Made by a program: the position numbers and the translations under genes. From Alcanivorax sp. DG881 (GTDB lineage Bacteria; Pseudomonadota; Gammaproteobacteria; Pseudomonadales; Alcanivoracaceae), in contig NZ_DS989915.1 in assembly GCF_000155615.1 (NCBI RefSeq), forward strand, positions 2,458,565 to 2,522,564: a DNA stretch of 64,000 nucleotides, given 5' to 3'. Every line of letters starts with the position of its first letter. The first letter of the stretch is position 1. Positions 8,474 to 17,111 of this stretch are shown piece after piece. The notes below the pieces were generated by a model that had not been told where the DNA came from, searched no databases, and was given only the letters and a program-made list of their open reading frames with translations.

Positions 8474-8630
8474 AGCGCTCTCGAGCGAAAGGGGGAATCG
8501 GTTCGCACTTTTACCGCCCTGTTGAGTGTCAAGGCGGGTCAATACGCGGGTGACAGGGTGTAGAGCCATTGAGGCAACCTCCGAAACGGGTATGCTGATG
8601 CGCTTGATCTAAAAAGGCGGTAAGACCTGC

Positions 8631-9734
8631 ATGGCGCAACACGACGCACAACCATTGGCGATGGCCTGCTGGGATATATCCTGGCTGCTGCAGCGCGATA
8701 TTCGCGATGGCGCCTATGCTTCGTTGGAGCGCGTGCTGGATGAGACCGAGCGGCGCGGCTTTAACACCCTGCGCCTGGACCCCTGCCCCCACCTGATCGC
8801 CACCCCGGAAAACGGTATCCACATGGACCGCTGCGAGTTGATGCCCCAGGGCGCGCCGGCGGTGGAAGTGAAAATCCGTCATCAGCTTCAGCAGCTACTG
8901 CAGTCGGCCCACGAGCGTGGCTTCAAGGTCTGGTTCAGCAGCCGTTTTATCAACGACAGCCGCGCGCGCCGTTCCTTTGTGCGTCGCCCGGAAGATTTTG
9001 TGGCGGTGTGGAGTGAAACCCTGTCGCTGGTGGAGCAGTGGGGGTATCTGGGGGACGTGGCAGGGCTGGACTTCTGCTATCAGTTTCCGTCGCTGCCTCA
9101 CGCGCACGGGGTCGCCCGGCGCGTGTTCAGGCGCTCCCCGGAACGGTCACTGCCGTCGCACTGGTCCGCTACGGCCAGCGAACGTCTGGAAGAGTATCTG
9201 CGCGATATTCCCCGCGCCTTGCACGCCCTGTTTCCGTCTGTGCCCGTGGGGCTGAGTACCACGGCGGCGCTCAGTGAGCAGTTGCGGCAGCTGGATACCA
9301 GTGAGCTGGATTTCCTCGATTTCAGTTTGTGGCTGGATGATGACCCCCGCTACCGGCTGGCCAGCGGTGAGTCCATGCCGGCCGCCGGCCTGCTGGGCAA
9401 GCTGGCCAATCCCATGAAGCAGCTGTTGCTGGACGCCGGCGGCATGCATTGGCAGCGGCGTCTGGAAGACCAGTTGCAGCGGCGCATGGCATTCACCCGA
9501 CTGCGTCGCTTGCAGCCGGTGATCAGCGAAGGCTTTGTGCGCCAGCCACAGGATTTGCGCAAGCTGCCCACGGGGTGGGCGGACTTGCATGAAATGATGG
9601 TGGTGAATGCCCTGACCCAGGGCGTGGAAGCGCTGACGCCCACCTCGCTGGCGTGCCCCAGTTACCCCTGGTTATGGCAGGAAGAGGAATACCTGGCGCA
9701 CCTGAATCACCTGATTCTGTCTGGCTCATCATAG
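8631..9734 (+). CDS. Cellulase-like TIM-barrel protein
   Basis: A 367-residue protein resembling sugar-binding cellulase-like proteins with a glycoside hydrolase TIM-barrel fold. It opens with MACWDISWLLQRD and a typical barrel strand-helix unit (ERVLDETERRGFNTLRLDPCPHL). Later come KVWFSSRFINDSRARR, DVAGLDFCYQFPS, and a C-terminal WADLHEMMVVNALTQGVEALTPTSLACP. No signal peptide is visible, so it should be cytosolic. The substrate is unknown. The ribosome site GGCGGTAAG lies about ten bases upstream of the ATG. The gene stands alone, followed by a palindromic repeat at 9738-9893. Confidence 0.65.
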   Translation: MAQHDAQPLAMACWDISWLLQRDIRDGAYASLERVLDETERRGFNTLRLDPCPHLIATPENGIHMDRCELMPQGAPAVEVKIRHQLQQLLQSAHERGFKVWFSSRFINDSRARRSFVRRPEDFVAVWSETLSLVEQWGYLGDVAGLDFCYQFPSLPHAHGVARRVFRRSPERSLPSHWSATASERLEEYLRDIPRALHALFPSVPVGLSTTAALSEQLRQLDTSELDFLDFSLWLDDDPRYRLASGESMPAAGLLGKLANPMKQLLLDAGGMHWQRRLEDQLQRRMAFTRLRRLQPVISEGFVRQPQDLRKLPTGWADLHEMMVVNALTQGVEALTPTSLACPSYPWLWQEEEYLAHLNHLILSGSS

Positions 9735-9737
9735 CCG

Positions 9738-9893
9738 GACGCTACCCCGCCCCCAAGCTACAGCGCAGGAAGACTCTGTGCCTTGTCATTACGACAAAGA
9801 GCGCGCCCATCGTGTTTGGACGCGGCGCCGAACGTTGCAGGTCTGGGCGGCAGTGGTTCGTGTTGTAGCTTGGGGCGTGTAGCGTGCGGCGTC
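9738..9893. repeat. Intergenic inverted repeat with repeated words
   Basis: Arms at 9738-9766 and 9862-9893 are imperfect inverted copies sharing CCCCAAGCTACA and ACGCTAC. The interior of about 95 bases has no recognised gene. The right arm reads as degenerate repeats of GTGTAGCGT-like words. It fills the gap between two convergent genes. Confidence 0.6.
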
Positions 9894-9900
9894 TCTCTTT

Positions 9901-10818
9901 CTACACCGTTAACGCCTTCAGCCGCTGCCGATAAATCCGCGCAAACTCCTCCGGGTCCTTGCTGCCCTGCCCTTCACTGTGGTCGGACACCGGGCCGGCC
10001 AGGCGCGATAACCAGAATCGCAGCGCGGCCACTGCCAGCGCTTCGCACAGGCGGCTGTGGTCCACGCTGCGGCCCTGTTCCCGGTAGGCAGACAGCAACG
10101 CCTGTTCCCGCTCGGGTTCGATCTGCCCATGGGCGTCCACACACCAGTCGTTGAGGGCCACGGCCAGGTCGTATTCCGGGTGATCCAGGCAGGCGTTGTA
10201 GAAATCCAGCAGGGCGCTGATCTGCCCGTCTTCCCATAACAGATTGTCGCGAAACAGGTCGCCGTGGATCAGGGTGCTGCCGGCGGGCTGGGCCAGCCAG
10301 TCATGCAGCAGGGCGGCGGCGGTGTCGCGCTCGGCTTCGGGGAGCCTGCGCAGGTGGTCAGAGAAGTCACGTAGACGCTCACGTTCGCTGGTCAATGGCT
10401 GCAGCGAGCTTGTGTCGCTGGCGTGCAGCCGGGCCAGCAAGGTGCCCACCTGTCGGCAGCGATCCGCATCCACAGCAAAATCGTGCTGGCCGGGCAATCG
10501 GGGCATCAGCACCGCGGGTTTGTCTGCCACGGTAATCTGGTCCTTGCCGTCGGCATCCGGCAGCGGCGCGGGGACCGGCAGGTGCTGTTCCGCCAGATGT
10601 TCCAGCAGGGTCAGGTACGGCGCCAGGGCCGTCGGGTCCAGGGATTCGAACACGGTGAGTACCAGCGGGCTGGGCTGACCATGGCGATCTCGGGCCTCGA
10701 TCAGGAAGGTGCTGTTCTCGATGCCGTGGCTGGCGGCGTGATAATCACGCAGCTGGAAACCGAACGGCGTCAGCACGTCTGCCAACTGGGCGTGGCTGAG
10801 CGGGGTGTACACCGACAT
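9901..10818 (-). CDS. thrB: Homoserine kinase ThrB (aminoglycoside phosphotransferase fold)
   Basis: A 305-residue enzyme predicted to phosphorylate homoserine in threonine synthesis. It matches the Pseudomonas-type ThrB rather than the GHMP-kinase type. It starts MSVYTPLSHAQLADVLTPFG, has HGIENSTFLIEA, and contains the catalytic Brenner motif LIHGDLFRDNLLW followed by LLDFYNACLDHPEYDLAVALNDWC. The end (LRFWLSRLAGPV, then DPEEFARIY) is also characteristic. AGAGGATTG precedes ATG 10818. Its nearness to the znu locus mirrors Pseudomonas aeruginosa gene order, which supports chromosomal synteny. Confidence 0.9.
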   Translation of the reverse strand: MSVYTPLSHAQLADVLTPFGFQLRDYHAASHGIENSTFLIEARDRHGQPSPLVLTVFESLDPTALAPYLTLLEHLAEQHLPVPAPLPDADGKDQITVADKPAVLMPRLPGQHDFAVDADRCRQVGTLLARLHASDTSSLQPLTSERERLRDFSDHLRRLPEAERDTAAALLHDWLAQPAGSTLIHGDLFRDNLLWEDGQISALLDFYNACLDHPEYDLAVALNDWCVDAHGQIEPEREQALLSAYREQGRSVDHSRLCEALAVAALRFWLSRLAGPVSDHSEGQGSKDPEEFARIYRQRLKALTV

Positions 10819-10948
10819 CACAATCCTCTTGCTTGATGAAAAAAGGCCGCAGATGACCAGACTCTGCACGCGGGCAATGGTATAACAGGCCGTCGATGCG
10901 CATCAGCAAAGCGCATAATCCCAACAATAACAAAAAGGACGACAGGCA

Positions 10949-11542
10949 ATGCGTTACTGGATGCTTTTCGGGTTGTTGTTCAGTCCCGCTCTGTGGGCGG
11001 ACCCGGTAGCCCACTATCAGGATCAGCGTTCCGCCTATGTGGCCGGTAACCTGATGCACCTCAATCTCGATTATGACAGCCGGGAGGTAACGCCCTCCGG
11101 GGTTGGCCTGCGTCTGGGTGGCATGGTCAATCCCTACTGGGGGGTGGAGCTGCGCGCGGCCACCGGGCCGTCGCCGGACACCTACCGGCCGGAAAACAGC
11201 CGCACCAAGGTTGATTATACCGTAGACCACGTAGGCGCACTGCTGGCCACCGGGCGTTTCCCGTTCAAGTCACCGGTGGCCCTGCCCTATGTAGAGAACC
11301 TGTTTGTGCAGGGTTTTGCCGGCGTTGCAGATGTGAAGGTGAAAACCGTTACGCGCAAATGCAATGCGCGGGGCTGCCGGGACGATACCGCCCGCAATGA
11401 CGACACCAGCCTGGCCTTTGGTGCAGGCATTGGCCTGCGCACGGAATTCAATCTGGGGCTGACCCTGGAATACATGCAATACATCGATGAAGAGTACCTG
11501 ACCGTCACCGGCATCGAAGGTGGCCTGGAATGGTATTTTTAG
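10949..11542 (+). CDS. Outer-membrane beta-barrel protein
   Basis: A 197-residue protein with a signal peptide (MRYWMLFGLLFSPALWADP). Alternating aromatic and polar strands follow (YVAGNLMHLNLDYDS, then GLRLGGMVNPYWGVELRAA), ending in LEWYF, a terminal phenylalanine typical of BamA-assembled barrels. The size suggests an eight-stranded OmpA/OmpX-like barrel. A CNARGC pair could form a loop disulfide. AAGGA lies about nine bases before the ATG. It stands as a single gene divergent from thrB. No specific function can be read from the sequence. Confidence 0.75.
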   Translation: MRYWMLFGLLFSPALWADPVAHYQDQRSAYVAGNLMHLNLDYDSREVTPSGVGLRLGGMVNPYWGVELRAATGPSPDTYRPENSRTKVDYTVDHVGALLATGRFPFKSPVALPYVENLFVQGFAGVADVKVKTVTRKCNARGCRDDTARNDDTSLAFGAGIGLRTEFNLGLTLEYMQYIDEEYLTVTGIEGGLEWYF

Positions 11543-11662
11543 ACAACGCCTGACGCTTGAAGCCTGATGCCTGAGGCAAACCGGTAATGCCAAGCCCCCA
11601 GAAGATGCGGGTTGTCTGGTGTTGGCGTGTTGCGTTTGGCGTCATGCGTCTGGCGATCAGCA
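11541..11662. repeat. Intergenic palindrome with period-7/9 words
   Basis: The left part repeats words of the form CTGACGC, TTGAAGC, CTGATGC and CTGAGGC. The right part (11623-11655) repeats TTGGCGT-like words and is roughly the reverse complement of the left. It lies between the beta-barrel and esterase genes. Confidence 0.5.
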
Positions 11663-11674
11663 TAAGGAGAACTC

Positions 11675-12703
11675 ATGAATCCTGCTGTTTTTGAGCGGGC
11701 GACTGTACGCGCCCTGATGACGTTACCCGGCCCGGTGCTGGCGCGTTTTGCTGCCGGACTGGAAACCCACAGTCGTTCGCATCTGGATGCGCGGTTGCGT
11801 TTTCTGTTGGCACTCAGCAGCGCCAAGCCAACGCTGGATTCAGGCACGGTGGAGCAGGCCCGGCGAACCTACCGGGAGATGATCGCGCTGCTGGATGTGG
11901 CGCCGATTCGTCTCCCCGTGGTGGTGGATCACCAGGTCACGGTGGACGACGGCAGCCAGATTCTGGTGCGTCGTTACCGCCCGGCCAATGCGCCGCGAGT
12001 GGCTCCCGCCATTCTGTTTTTTCACGGTGGCGGTTTTACTGTGGGCGGCGTGGAAGAGTACGACCGGCTGTGCCGCTATATTGCTGATCGCACCAATGCG
12101 GTGGTGCTCAGTGTGGATTACCGGTTGGCCCCGGAGCACCCTGCGCCCACCGGCATGGATGATTCGTTTGCCGCCTGGCGCTGGTTGCTGGATAACACCG
12201 CTCAACTGGGCCTGGATCCGCAGCGGTTAGCGGTGATGGGCGATAGTGCGGGCGGTTGCATGAGTGCGGTGGTGTCACAACAGGCCAAGCTGGCAGGCCT
12301 GCCGCTGCCGGCGTTGCAGGTGTTGATCTACCCCACCACGGACGGTGCCCTGGCCCACCCTTCCGTGCAGACGCTGGGGCAGGGTTTCGGGCTGGATCTG
12401 GCCTTGCTGCACTGGTTCCGTGACCATTTTATTCAGGACCAGGCACTGATCGAAGACTATCGCATCTCCCCCCTGCGCAACCCGGATCTGGCCGGTCAGC
12501 CCCCGGCAATTGTGATTACCGCGACGGATCCGTTGCGGGATGAAGGCCTGGAGTACGCCGAAAAACTGCGTGCGGCGGGGAGCACCGTGACCTCACTGGA
12601 TTACCCGGAACTGGTGCATGGATTTATTTCCATGGGCGGGGTGATTCCGGCAGCCCGCAAGGCGTTGAATGACATCTGTGATGCCACCGCTCAGCGGTTG
12701 TAG
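11675..12703 (+). CDS. Alpha/beta hydrolase (HSL-type esterase/lipase)
   Basis: A 342-residue carboxylesterase of the hormone-sensitive lipase family, predicted to hydrolyse short or medium acyl esters. FFHGGGFTVGG, near residue 120, is the oxyanion-hole motif. VMGDSAGGCMSAV carries the nucleophile Ser in GDSAG. ITATDPLRDEG gives the catalytic Asp, and LVHGFISM the His. No signal peptide is seen, so a cytosolic location is likely. AAGGAG lies six bases before the ATG. It is a single gene between two palindromic repeats. The natural substrate is unknown. Confidence 0.9.
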   Translation: MNPAVFERATVRALMTLPGPVLARFAAGLETHSRSHLDARLRFLLALSSAKPTLDSGTVEQARRTYREMIALLDVAPIRLPVVVDHQVTVDDGSQILVRRYRPANAPRVAPAILFFHGGGFTVGGVEEYDRLCRYIADRTNAVVLSVDYRLAPEHPAPTGMDDSFAAWRWLLDNTAQLGLDPQRLAVMGDSAGGCMSAVVSQQAKLAGLPLPALQVLIYPTTDGALAHPSVQTLGQGFGLDLALLHWFRDHFIQDQALIEDYRISPLRNPDLAGQPPAIVITATDPLRDEGLEYAEKLRAAGSTVTSLDYPELVHGFISMGGVIPAARKALNDICDATAQRL

Positions 12704-12812
12704 ATCAGCGGCAAGCTTCAAGTCGCGCCCGGTGCTTTGGGCGCGACTTCTGTGCAGGCAAGACTGCAAGGGCTGATTCGCGTTGTAGCTTGAAGCTTGT
12801 TGCTTGCAGCGG
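12704..12812. repeat. Intergenic inverted repeat with an internal hairpin
   Basis: GCAAGCTTCAAG near the left end and CTTGAAGCTTGTTGCTTGC near the right end form inverted arms. Inside, 12720-12730 and 12739-12749 make a perfect 11-bp GC-rich stem (AAGTCGCGCCC) with an 8-base loop. The hairpin may end transcription of the esterase gene, although no T tract follows it. Confidence 0.55.
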
Positions 12813-12816
12813 GTCT

Positions 12817-13593
12817 TTAAAATTCCCCCACAAACTGGTTATAAAACTGCCGCGCGGTGCGGCCGGAGCGCACGCCCTTCTCCATGGAAAAGCGCCGGGC
12901 CCGCACGTGCAGTTGTTCACGGTCTTCCACTGCGCCGAACAGGTGGTCGACGATCTCGAAATACTGGGCTTCATTGATCGGATAAAAACTCAGCCCCAGG
13001 CCGAACCGGTCGGACAGCGAGATTTTTTCCTCCACCACATCGCCGTGATGCAGCTCCCGGTTTACCACCTGGGTCTGCTCGTTATCTTTCATGTATTCGG
13101 GGAGCAGATGGCGGCGGTTGCTGGTGGCGTAAATGCGCACGTTCTCCGGCGGCAACTCCAGTGACCCTTCCAGCACGCTCTTCAAATGCTTGTACTGGTT
13201 TTCGCCATCTTCGAAGGACAGGTCATCACAGTAAATGATGAAGCGCTGACTGCGATCGCGAATATCGTCAACGATATCCGGCAGATCGTGCAGATCATCC
13301 TTGTCCACCTCGATCACGCGCAGTCCGCGGGCGGAATATTCATTGAGCAAGGCTTTGACGATGGAAGACTTGCCGGTGCCGCGGCTGCCCCACAGCAACA
13401 CATGATTGCAGGGCTGGCCGGCCAGAAAACGTTCCGTGTTCTGCACCAGTTTGGCTTTCTGGGTGGCGATGCCGAGCAAGTCGTCCAGCCGTACCGGGTC
13501 CGGGTGAGGAACGGGGCGCAGCGTTTGTGAACGGCCACGCCAGATGGCCGCCGGGGTGTGGCGCCAGTCGATGGGTCGATGGGTGGAGTGCAT
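12817..13593 (-). CDS. DUF815 family AAA ATPase
   Basis: A 258-residue AAA+ type ATPase. Walker A is GSRGTGKSS, near residue 70. Walker B is FIIYCDDLSF, near 130, followed by sensor-like VRIYATSNRRHLLPE. DKISL-type and RFGLGLSFYP segments are typical of DUF815 proteins, whose cellular role is not established. GTGAGG precedes ATG 13593 at a good distance. A longer frame to 13632 adds only a non-conserved leader. The gene ends at the edge of the repeat at 12704-12812. Confidence 0.85.
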   Translation of the reverse strand: MHSTHRPIDWRHTPAAIWRGRSQTLRPVPHPDPVRLDDLLGIATQKAKLVQNTERFLAGQPCNHVLLWGSRGTGKSSIVKALLNEYSARGLRVIEVDKDDLHDLPDIVDDIRDRSQRFIIYCDDLSFEDGENQYKHLKSVLEGSLELPPENVRIYATSNRRHLLPEYMKDNEQTQVVNRELHHGDVVEEKISLSDRFGLGLSFYPINEAQYFEIVDHLFGAVEDREQLHVRARRFSMEKGVRSGRTARQFYNQFVGEF

Positions 13594-13781
13594 GCAAAGC
13601 CTCACGGGCAACGGAAAAATAATGGCTGCCAAAGTTTAACGCACCCCATGGGCAAACGCAGGCTGCGTTCGTAGCGAACTTTATCTATGCTTGGGTCTCA
13701 GAGATATCCTGTGTAATGCGCATTCACGCGTGCGCTGATGCACGCGGCACACGCGCCGACACACGCGACAAGGAGAGCAAT

Positions 13782-14117
13782 ATGAAAGCTGCCGTTCTGG
13801 CTGCAACGGGTCTGGCCCTGGTATTGGCGGGCTGTAGTTCCTCGTACGACAACGATTACCCCATGGGCCTGCCGAACGACACGCTCACCTGCCCGGATGA
13901 TCCGCCCGATGTGTGCACCATGGATTACCGTCCGGTGTTTGGTTACGACCAGCAGGGCGGCATTCTGGGTGAGTTCTCCAACGCCTGTGGGGCCTGCGCC
14001 ACCGATGACGTGAAATATACCTCGGAAAAGAACGACCCGAATATGCCGGGCCCGGTGCCCGAGACGCCGGCAGCACCTGCGGATGAAGCGGCTCCCGCCG
14101 CGCCGTCCCGTTATTGA
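13782..14117 (+). CDS. Small predicted lipoprotein
   Basis: A 111-residue protein with a lipoprotein signal (MKAAVLAATGLALVLAGC), Cys at residue 18. The short mature domain has four further cysteines (LTCPDDPPDVCTMDYRPVFGYDQ and ACGACATDDV), a pattern that resembles Kazal-like or small disulfide-bonded folds. The tail is Pro- and Ala-rich. AAGGAG lies seven bases before ATG 13782. The DUF2868 gene follows after 22 bases. The function is unknown. Confidence 0.75.
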   Translation: MKAAVLAATGLALVLAGCSSSYDNDYPMGLPNDTLTCPDDPPDVCTMDYRPVFGYDQQGGILGEFSNACGACATDDVKYTSEKNDPNMPGPVPETPAAPADEAAPAAPSRY

Positions 14118-14139
14118 TCTGCCCTGACCCGAGGCCGCT

Positions 14140-15513
14140 TTGGCGAACGCGTTAACCCTGCTGCTGGATTTTGACGACCAGTATCGCCGCGATGTGGATC
14201 AGAACCACGCGTTCCTGCATCGCCGTGATCGGCGTTTTGCCCAGCAGCAACAGGAACAGCGGCAGCCGCTCACGGTGCCCGCCTGGCTGGCGTCCCTGCA
14301 TGCGCTCAATGGCCAGCGTCAGGTGGACAGCGGCAGCGATCCGCGCCTGCGTGGCTGGCGTCAGGCGCGCTGGGTGTTTGCTGGTCTGGGAGCCGTGCTG
14401 GGCGTGGTCTTCATGCTGGGCCTGCTTTATTACGATGGTGGCCAGCAGATCAACGTGACCTTGCTGGTGGCGCTGGTGGGTCTGCAAGGGCTGCTGGCAT
14501 TGTTCACCAGCGTGCAGGCCTGGCTGGGCTGGCAGCCCTGGCGCACCCTGCTGGGCCGTTGGCGTGGAAATGACGATGCGTTGGCATCGTTGCGCCCGGT
14601 GCTATCCGCCCGGGTGGCGCACACCGGCGGTTTGATGTTTGCCCTCACCGGGTTGCTGACCTTGCTGTTGCTGGTGGCGGTGCAGGATCTGGCCTTTGGC
14701 TGGAGCACTACCTTGCAGGCGTCCGCCGTGGGTTATCACCAGTGGATCAGTGCGCTGGCGCTGCCCTGGCAGTCCCTGTGGCCGGACGCGGTACCGTCGC
14801 TGGCGTTGGTGGAGGCCTCCCAGTTTTACCGGCTACAGCAGGACAGTGGCGTGGCCAACCCGGCCCTGCTGGGGACCTGGTGGCCGTTCGTGTTGATGCT
14901 GTGGCTGGTGTATGTGCTGCTGCCCCGCTGTGTGTTGCTGATGCTGGCGGCGCTGCAATTACGCTGGCAAAGCCACCGTGCCCTGCGCGCCCACCCGGGC
15001 TGGCAGCCGCTCCATTACCGCTTCGATACGCCCTGGGTGGACACCCGAGGCGACGATGAGGGGCAGGCAGCCCCGGCCCCGGCCCACACCGCCCTGTCGC
15101 CACTCCCTGCCAGCACCACCCTGATTCACTGGGCCGGCGCGGGCCTGCAGTCTGCATCACTCGGCGCCGCCCTGTCGGTGGACCCGGCGCCGTTGCAGTT
15201 GCGTGCTGGTGGCAATAGCAGTCTGGATGAGGATGCCCGGGTGTTGGCACAGGCGGCGGAATCCGGGCAGCCGGTGATTGTGGTGGCCCGGGGCTGGGAA
15301 CCGCCCACCGGTGAGCTGAGCGATTTTATTTTTGATGCCCGAGAACAGGGCGTGACGGCGTTGCTGGCGCTGGTGCCATTGGCTGATGAAGGTGGCGAGG
15401 CGTTGGCCGACGCGGGATTGCTCGCCCAGTGGCAACGCTTTGTGGACCGCCAGCGCGACAGCCAGTTATTGCTGTGTGCCCCGGTTGCGGCAGAGAAGGA
15501 GCAGGAAGCCTGA
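14140..15513 (+). CDS. DUF2868 membrane protein
   Basis: A 457-residue protein with several long hydrophobic segments (ARWVFAGLGAVLGVVFMLGLLYY near residue 85, LLVALVGLQGLLALFTSV, GLMFALTGLLTLLLLVAV, and another around 255), so it sits in the inner membrane. A soluble C-terminal domain follows. It starts with TTG at 14140, five bases after GAGG. It ends in a TGATG overlap with the next gene, a GTPase with DUF3482. The DUF2868/DUF3482 pair is known to co-occur, but its function is undescribed. Confidence 0.8.
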   Translation: MANALTLLLDFDDQYRRDVDQNHAFLHRRDRRFAQQQQEQRQPLTVPAWLASLHALNGQRQVDSGSDPRLRGWRQARWVFAGLGAVLGVVFMLGLLYYDGGQQINVTLLVALVGLQGLLALFTSVQAWLGWQPWRTLLGRWRGNDDALASLRPVLSARVAHTGGLMFALTGLLTLLLLVAVQDLAFGWSTTLQASAVGYHQWISALALPWQSLWPDAVPSLALVEASQFYRLQQDSGVANPALLGTWWPFVLMLWLVYVLLPRCVLLMLAALQLRWQSHRALRAHPGWQPLHYRFDTPWVDTRGDDEGQAAPAPAHTALSPLPASTTLIHWAGAGLQSASLGAALSVDPAPLQLRAGGNSSLDEDARVLAQAAESGQPVIVVARGWEPPTGELSDFIFDAREQGVTALLALVPLADEGGEALADAGLLAQWQRFVDRQRDSQLLLCAPVAAEKEQEA

Positions 15514-16982
15514 TGCACGAACCAGACAGCCCCACTCCCGCGCCTTCCGTGGATCTGCCGCGCTTTGCCGTGGTGGGCCATCCCAACAAGGGCAAGTCCA
15601 GCGTGGTGGCGACGCTCGCCCAGAACGACAGCATCGCCATCGCCATGGAGCCCGGCACCACCCGCGACAGCCACCGTTACCCGATGAAAGTGGATGAGGT
15701 GACGCTCTATGAGCTGATCGACACCCCCGGCTTTCAACGCCCGCGCAAAGTGCTGGCCTGGTTACAGGGCCACAGCCTGTCCGCCTCGGACCGGCCGGAG
15801 ACAGTGGCCGCTTTCGTGACCCAGCACCGTGATGACCCGCGTTACCACGACGAATGTGAATTGTTGCGGCCCATCGTGGAGGGCGCCGGGATCATCTATG
15901 TGGTGGATGGCTCGGTGCCCTATAACCGCGAACACGAAGCGGAAATGAACATCCTGCGCTGGACCGGCCGGCCCAGCCTGGCGCTGATCAACCAGATCGG
16001 CCCGGATGATCACAGCGCCGCCTGGGAGGCCGCGCTGGGCCAGTATTTCCAGATCGTGCGGCGCTTCGATGCGGTGCGCGCCCCGTTTGAAAAACACCTG
16101 GACCTGTTACGCAGTTTTGGCCAGCTGGCGCCCCACTGGCGCGAACCGCTGGATGCCGCGCTGGAGTACCTGCAGGCCCTCAAGTTCGGCCGCGACAGTC
16201 AGGCCCTGGAGCGCATCGCCGATGCCCTGATCGACATGCTCGGCCATCAGGAAACTGCACGGCTGAGTGAGTTCGAAGACGCCAGCCCCCTGTTGCCCAA
16301 GCTGCAACAACGCTGGCAGAGCTGGCAGCGTGAGCGCGAACAGCGGTTGCGGGTGGCGGTGGAAGACCTGTACCAGCATCGCCGCCTGCAGCGTCAGGAA
16401 GAGGTGCTGGTGACCCCGGAAGGCGGTGACCTGTTCAGTGAGCGTACCCGTCAGCTATGGGGCATCAGCAAGACCCAGCTGGCCGCCGCCGGTTTCGGCG
16501 CTGGCGCCGTGGGCGGTGCCGGCATTGATGCGGTGGCGCTGGGGCATTCGTTGGGTGCTGGGGCGTTGATTGGCGGGCTGCTGGGCGCTGCCGGCAGCTA
16601 CTACTACAGCGACAAGCTCACCAAACTGAAATTCGGCCCGCTCAGTGGCGGCTTTCGCGAGGCGGTCTACGGCCCCCTGCGGGACCCGCAGTTTGCCTAT
16701 GTGGTGCTGGGCCGGGCCCTGGTGCATTGGTATCAGGTCAGCCAGCGCAACCACGCCGGCCGCGATGTGCTGGTGGTTACCGGGGCGCAGGACCACTGGC
16801 TGGCACAGATGGAGCGCAGCCATCGCAATGGCCTGCAAAAAAGCCTGCAGGCCCTGGCCAGCCGCCGTTTTGATCCCAGCAAACGCCAGCGGTTGATCGA
16901 GCAACTGGAGCTGGCCCAGCAGGCGTTCGCCCAGTGGCAGCTACGGCCTTTTCAGGAATCCGGCGAAGCGCCTTCAGATTAA
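15513..16982 (+). CDS. GTPase with DUF3482 domain
   Basis: A 489-residue protein with an N-terminal Era/EngA-like GTPase domain and a C-terminal DUF3482 region. G1 is GHPNKGKSS near residue 25, and G3 is LIDTPGFQRP. The usual G4 motif NKxD appears only as LALINQIGPDD, so guanine specificity may be altered. The C-terminal half has a glycine-rich hydrophobic stretch (FGAGAVGGAGIDAVALGHSLGAGALIGGLLGA shape, read in pieces) that could insert in membrane. Its ATG overlaps the stop of the DUF2868 gene, so the pair is likely co-translated and may work as a membrane GTPase complex. Confidence 0.82.
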   Translation: MHEPDSPTPAPSVDLPRFAVVGHPNKGKSSVVATLAQNDSIAIAMEPGTTRDSHRYPMKVDEVTLYELIDTPGFQRPRKVLAWLQGHSLSASDRPETVAAFVTQHRDDPRYHDECELLRPIVEGAGIIYVVDGSVPYNREHEAEMNILRWTGRPSLALINQIGPDDHSAAWEAALGQYFQIVRRFDAVRAPFEKHLDLLRSFGQLAPHWREPLDAALEYLQALKFGRDSQALERIADALIDMLGHQETARLSEFEDASPLLPKLQQRWQSWQREREQRLRVAVEDLYQHRRLQRQEEVLVTPEGGDLFSERTRQLWGISKTQLAAAGFGAGAVGGAGIDAVALGHSLGAGALIGGLLGAAGSYYYSDKLTKLKFGPLSGGFREAVYGPLRDPQFAYVVLGRALVHWYQVSQRNHAGRDVLVVTGAQDHWLAQMERSHRNGLQKSLQALASRRFDPSKRQRLIEQLELAQQAFAQWQLRPFQESGEAPSD

Positions 16983-17040
16983 GCTATTAATATCAGTGGC
17001 ATAGGGGTAATCGCCAAGCGGCGATAACTTGGTGACAACC

Positions 17041-17064
17041 GAATAGTTCATTTATGTACTATTC
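17041..17064. promoter_or_regulatory. Operator-like palindrome upstream of marR
   Basis: GAATAGT at 17041-17047 and ACTATTC at 17058-17064 are perfect inverted arms, with further symmetry inside (CAT...ATG). The length and position, about 50 bases before the marR start, fit a MarR-family binding site. Confidence 0.55.
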
Positions 17065-17073
17065 GGTTGTATA

Positions 17074-17096
17074 CTTTATGAATCATGTTCATAAAG
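17074..17096. promoter_or_regulatory. Second MarR operator-like palindrome
   Basis: CTTTATGAA at 17074-17082 and TTCATAAAG at 17088-17096 form a perfect 9-bp dyad with a 5-base spacer. It ends just before the AGGAGG ribosome site of the regulator gene, where binding would block transcription. Together with the 17041-17064 dyad it suggests autoregulation. Confidence 0.6.
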
Positions 17097-17111
17097 ATTC
17101 AGGAGGGCTGT

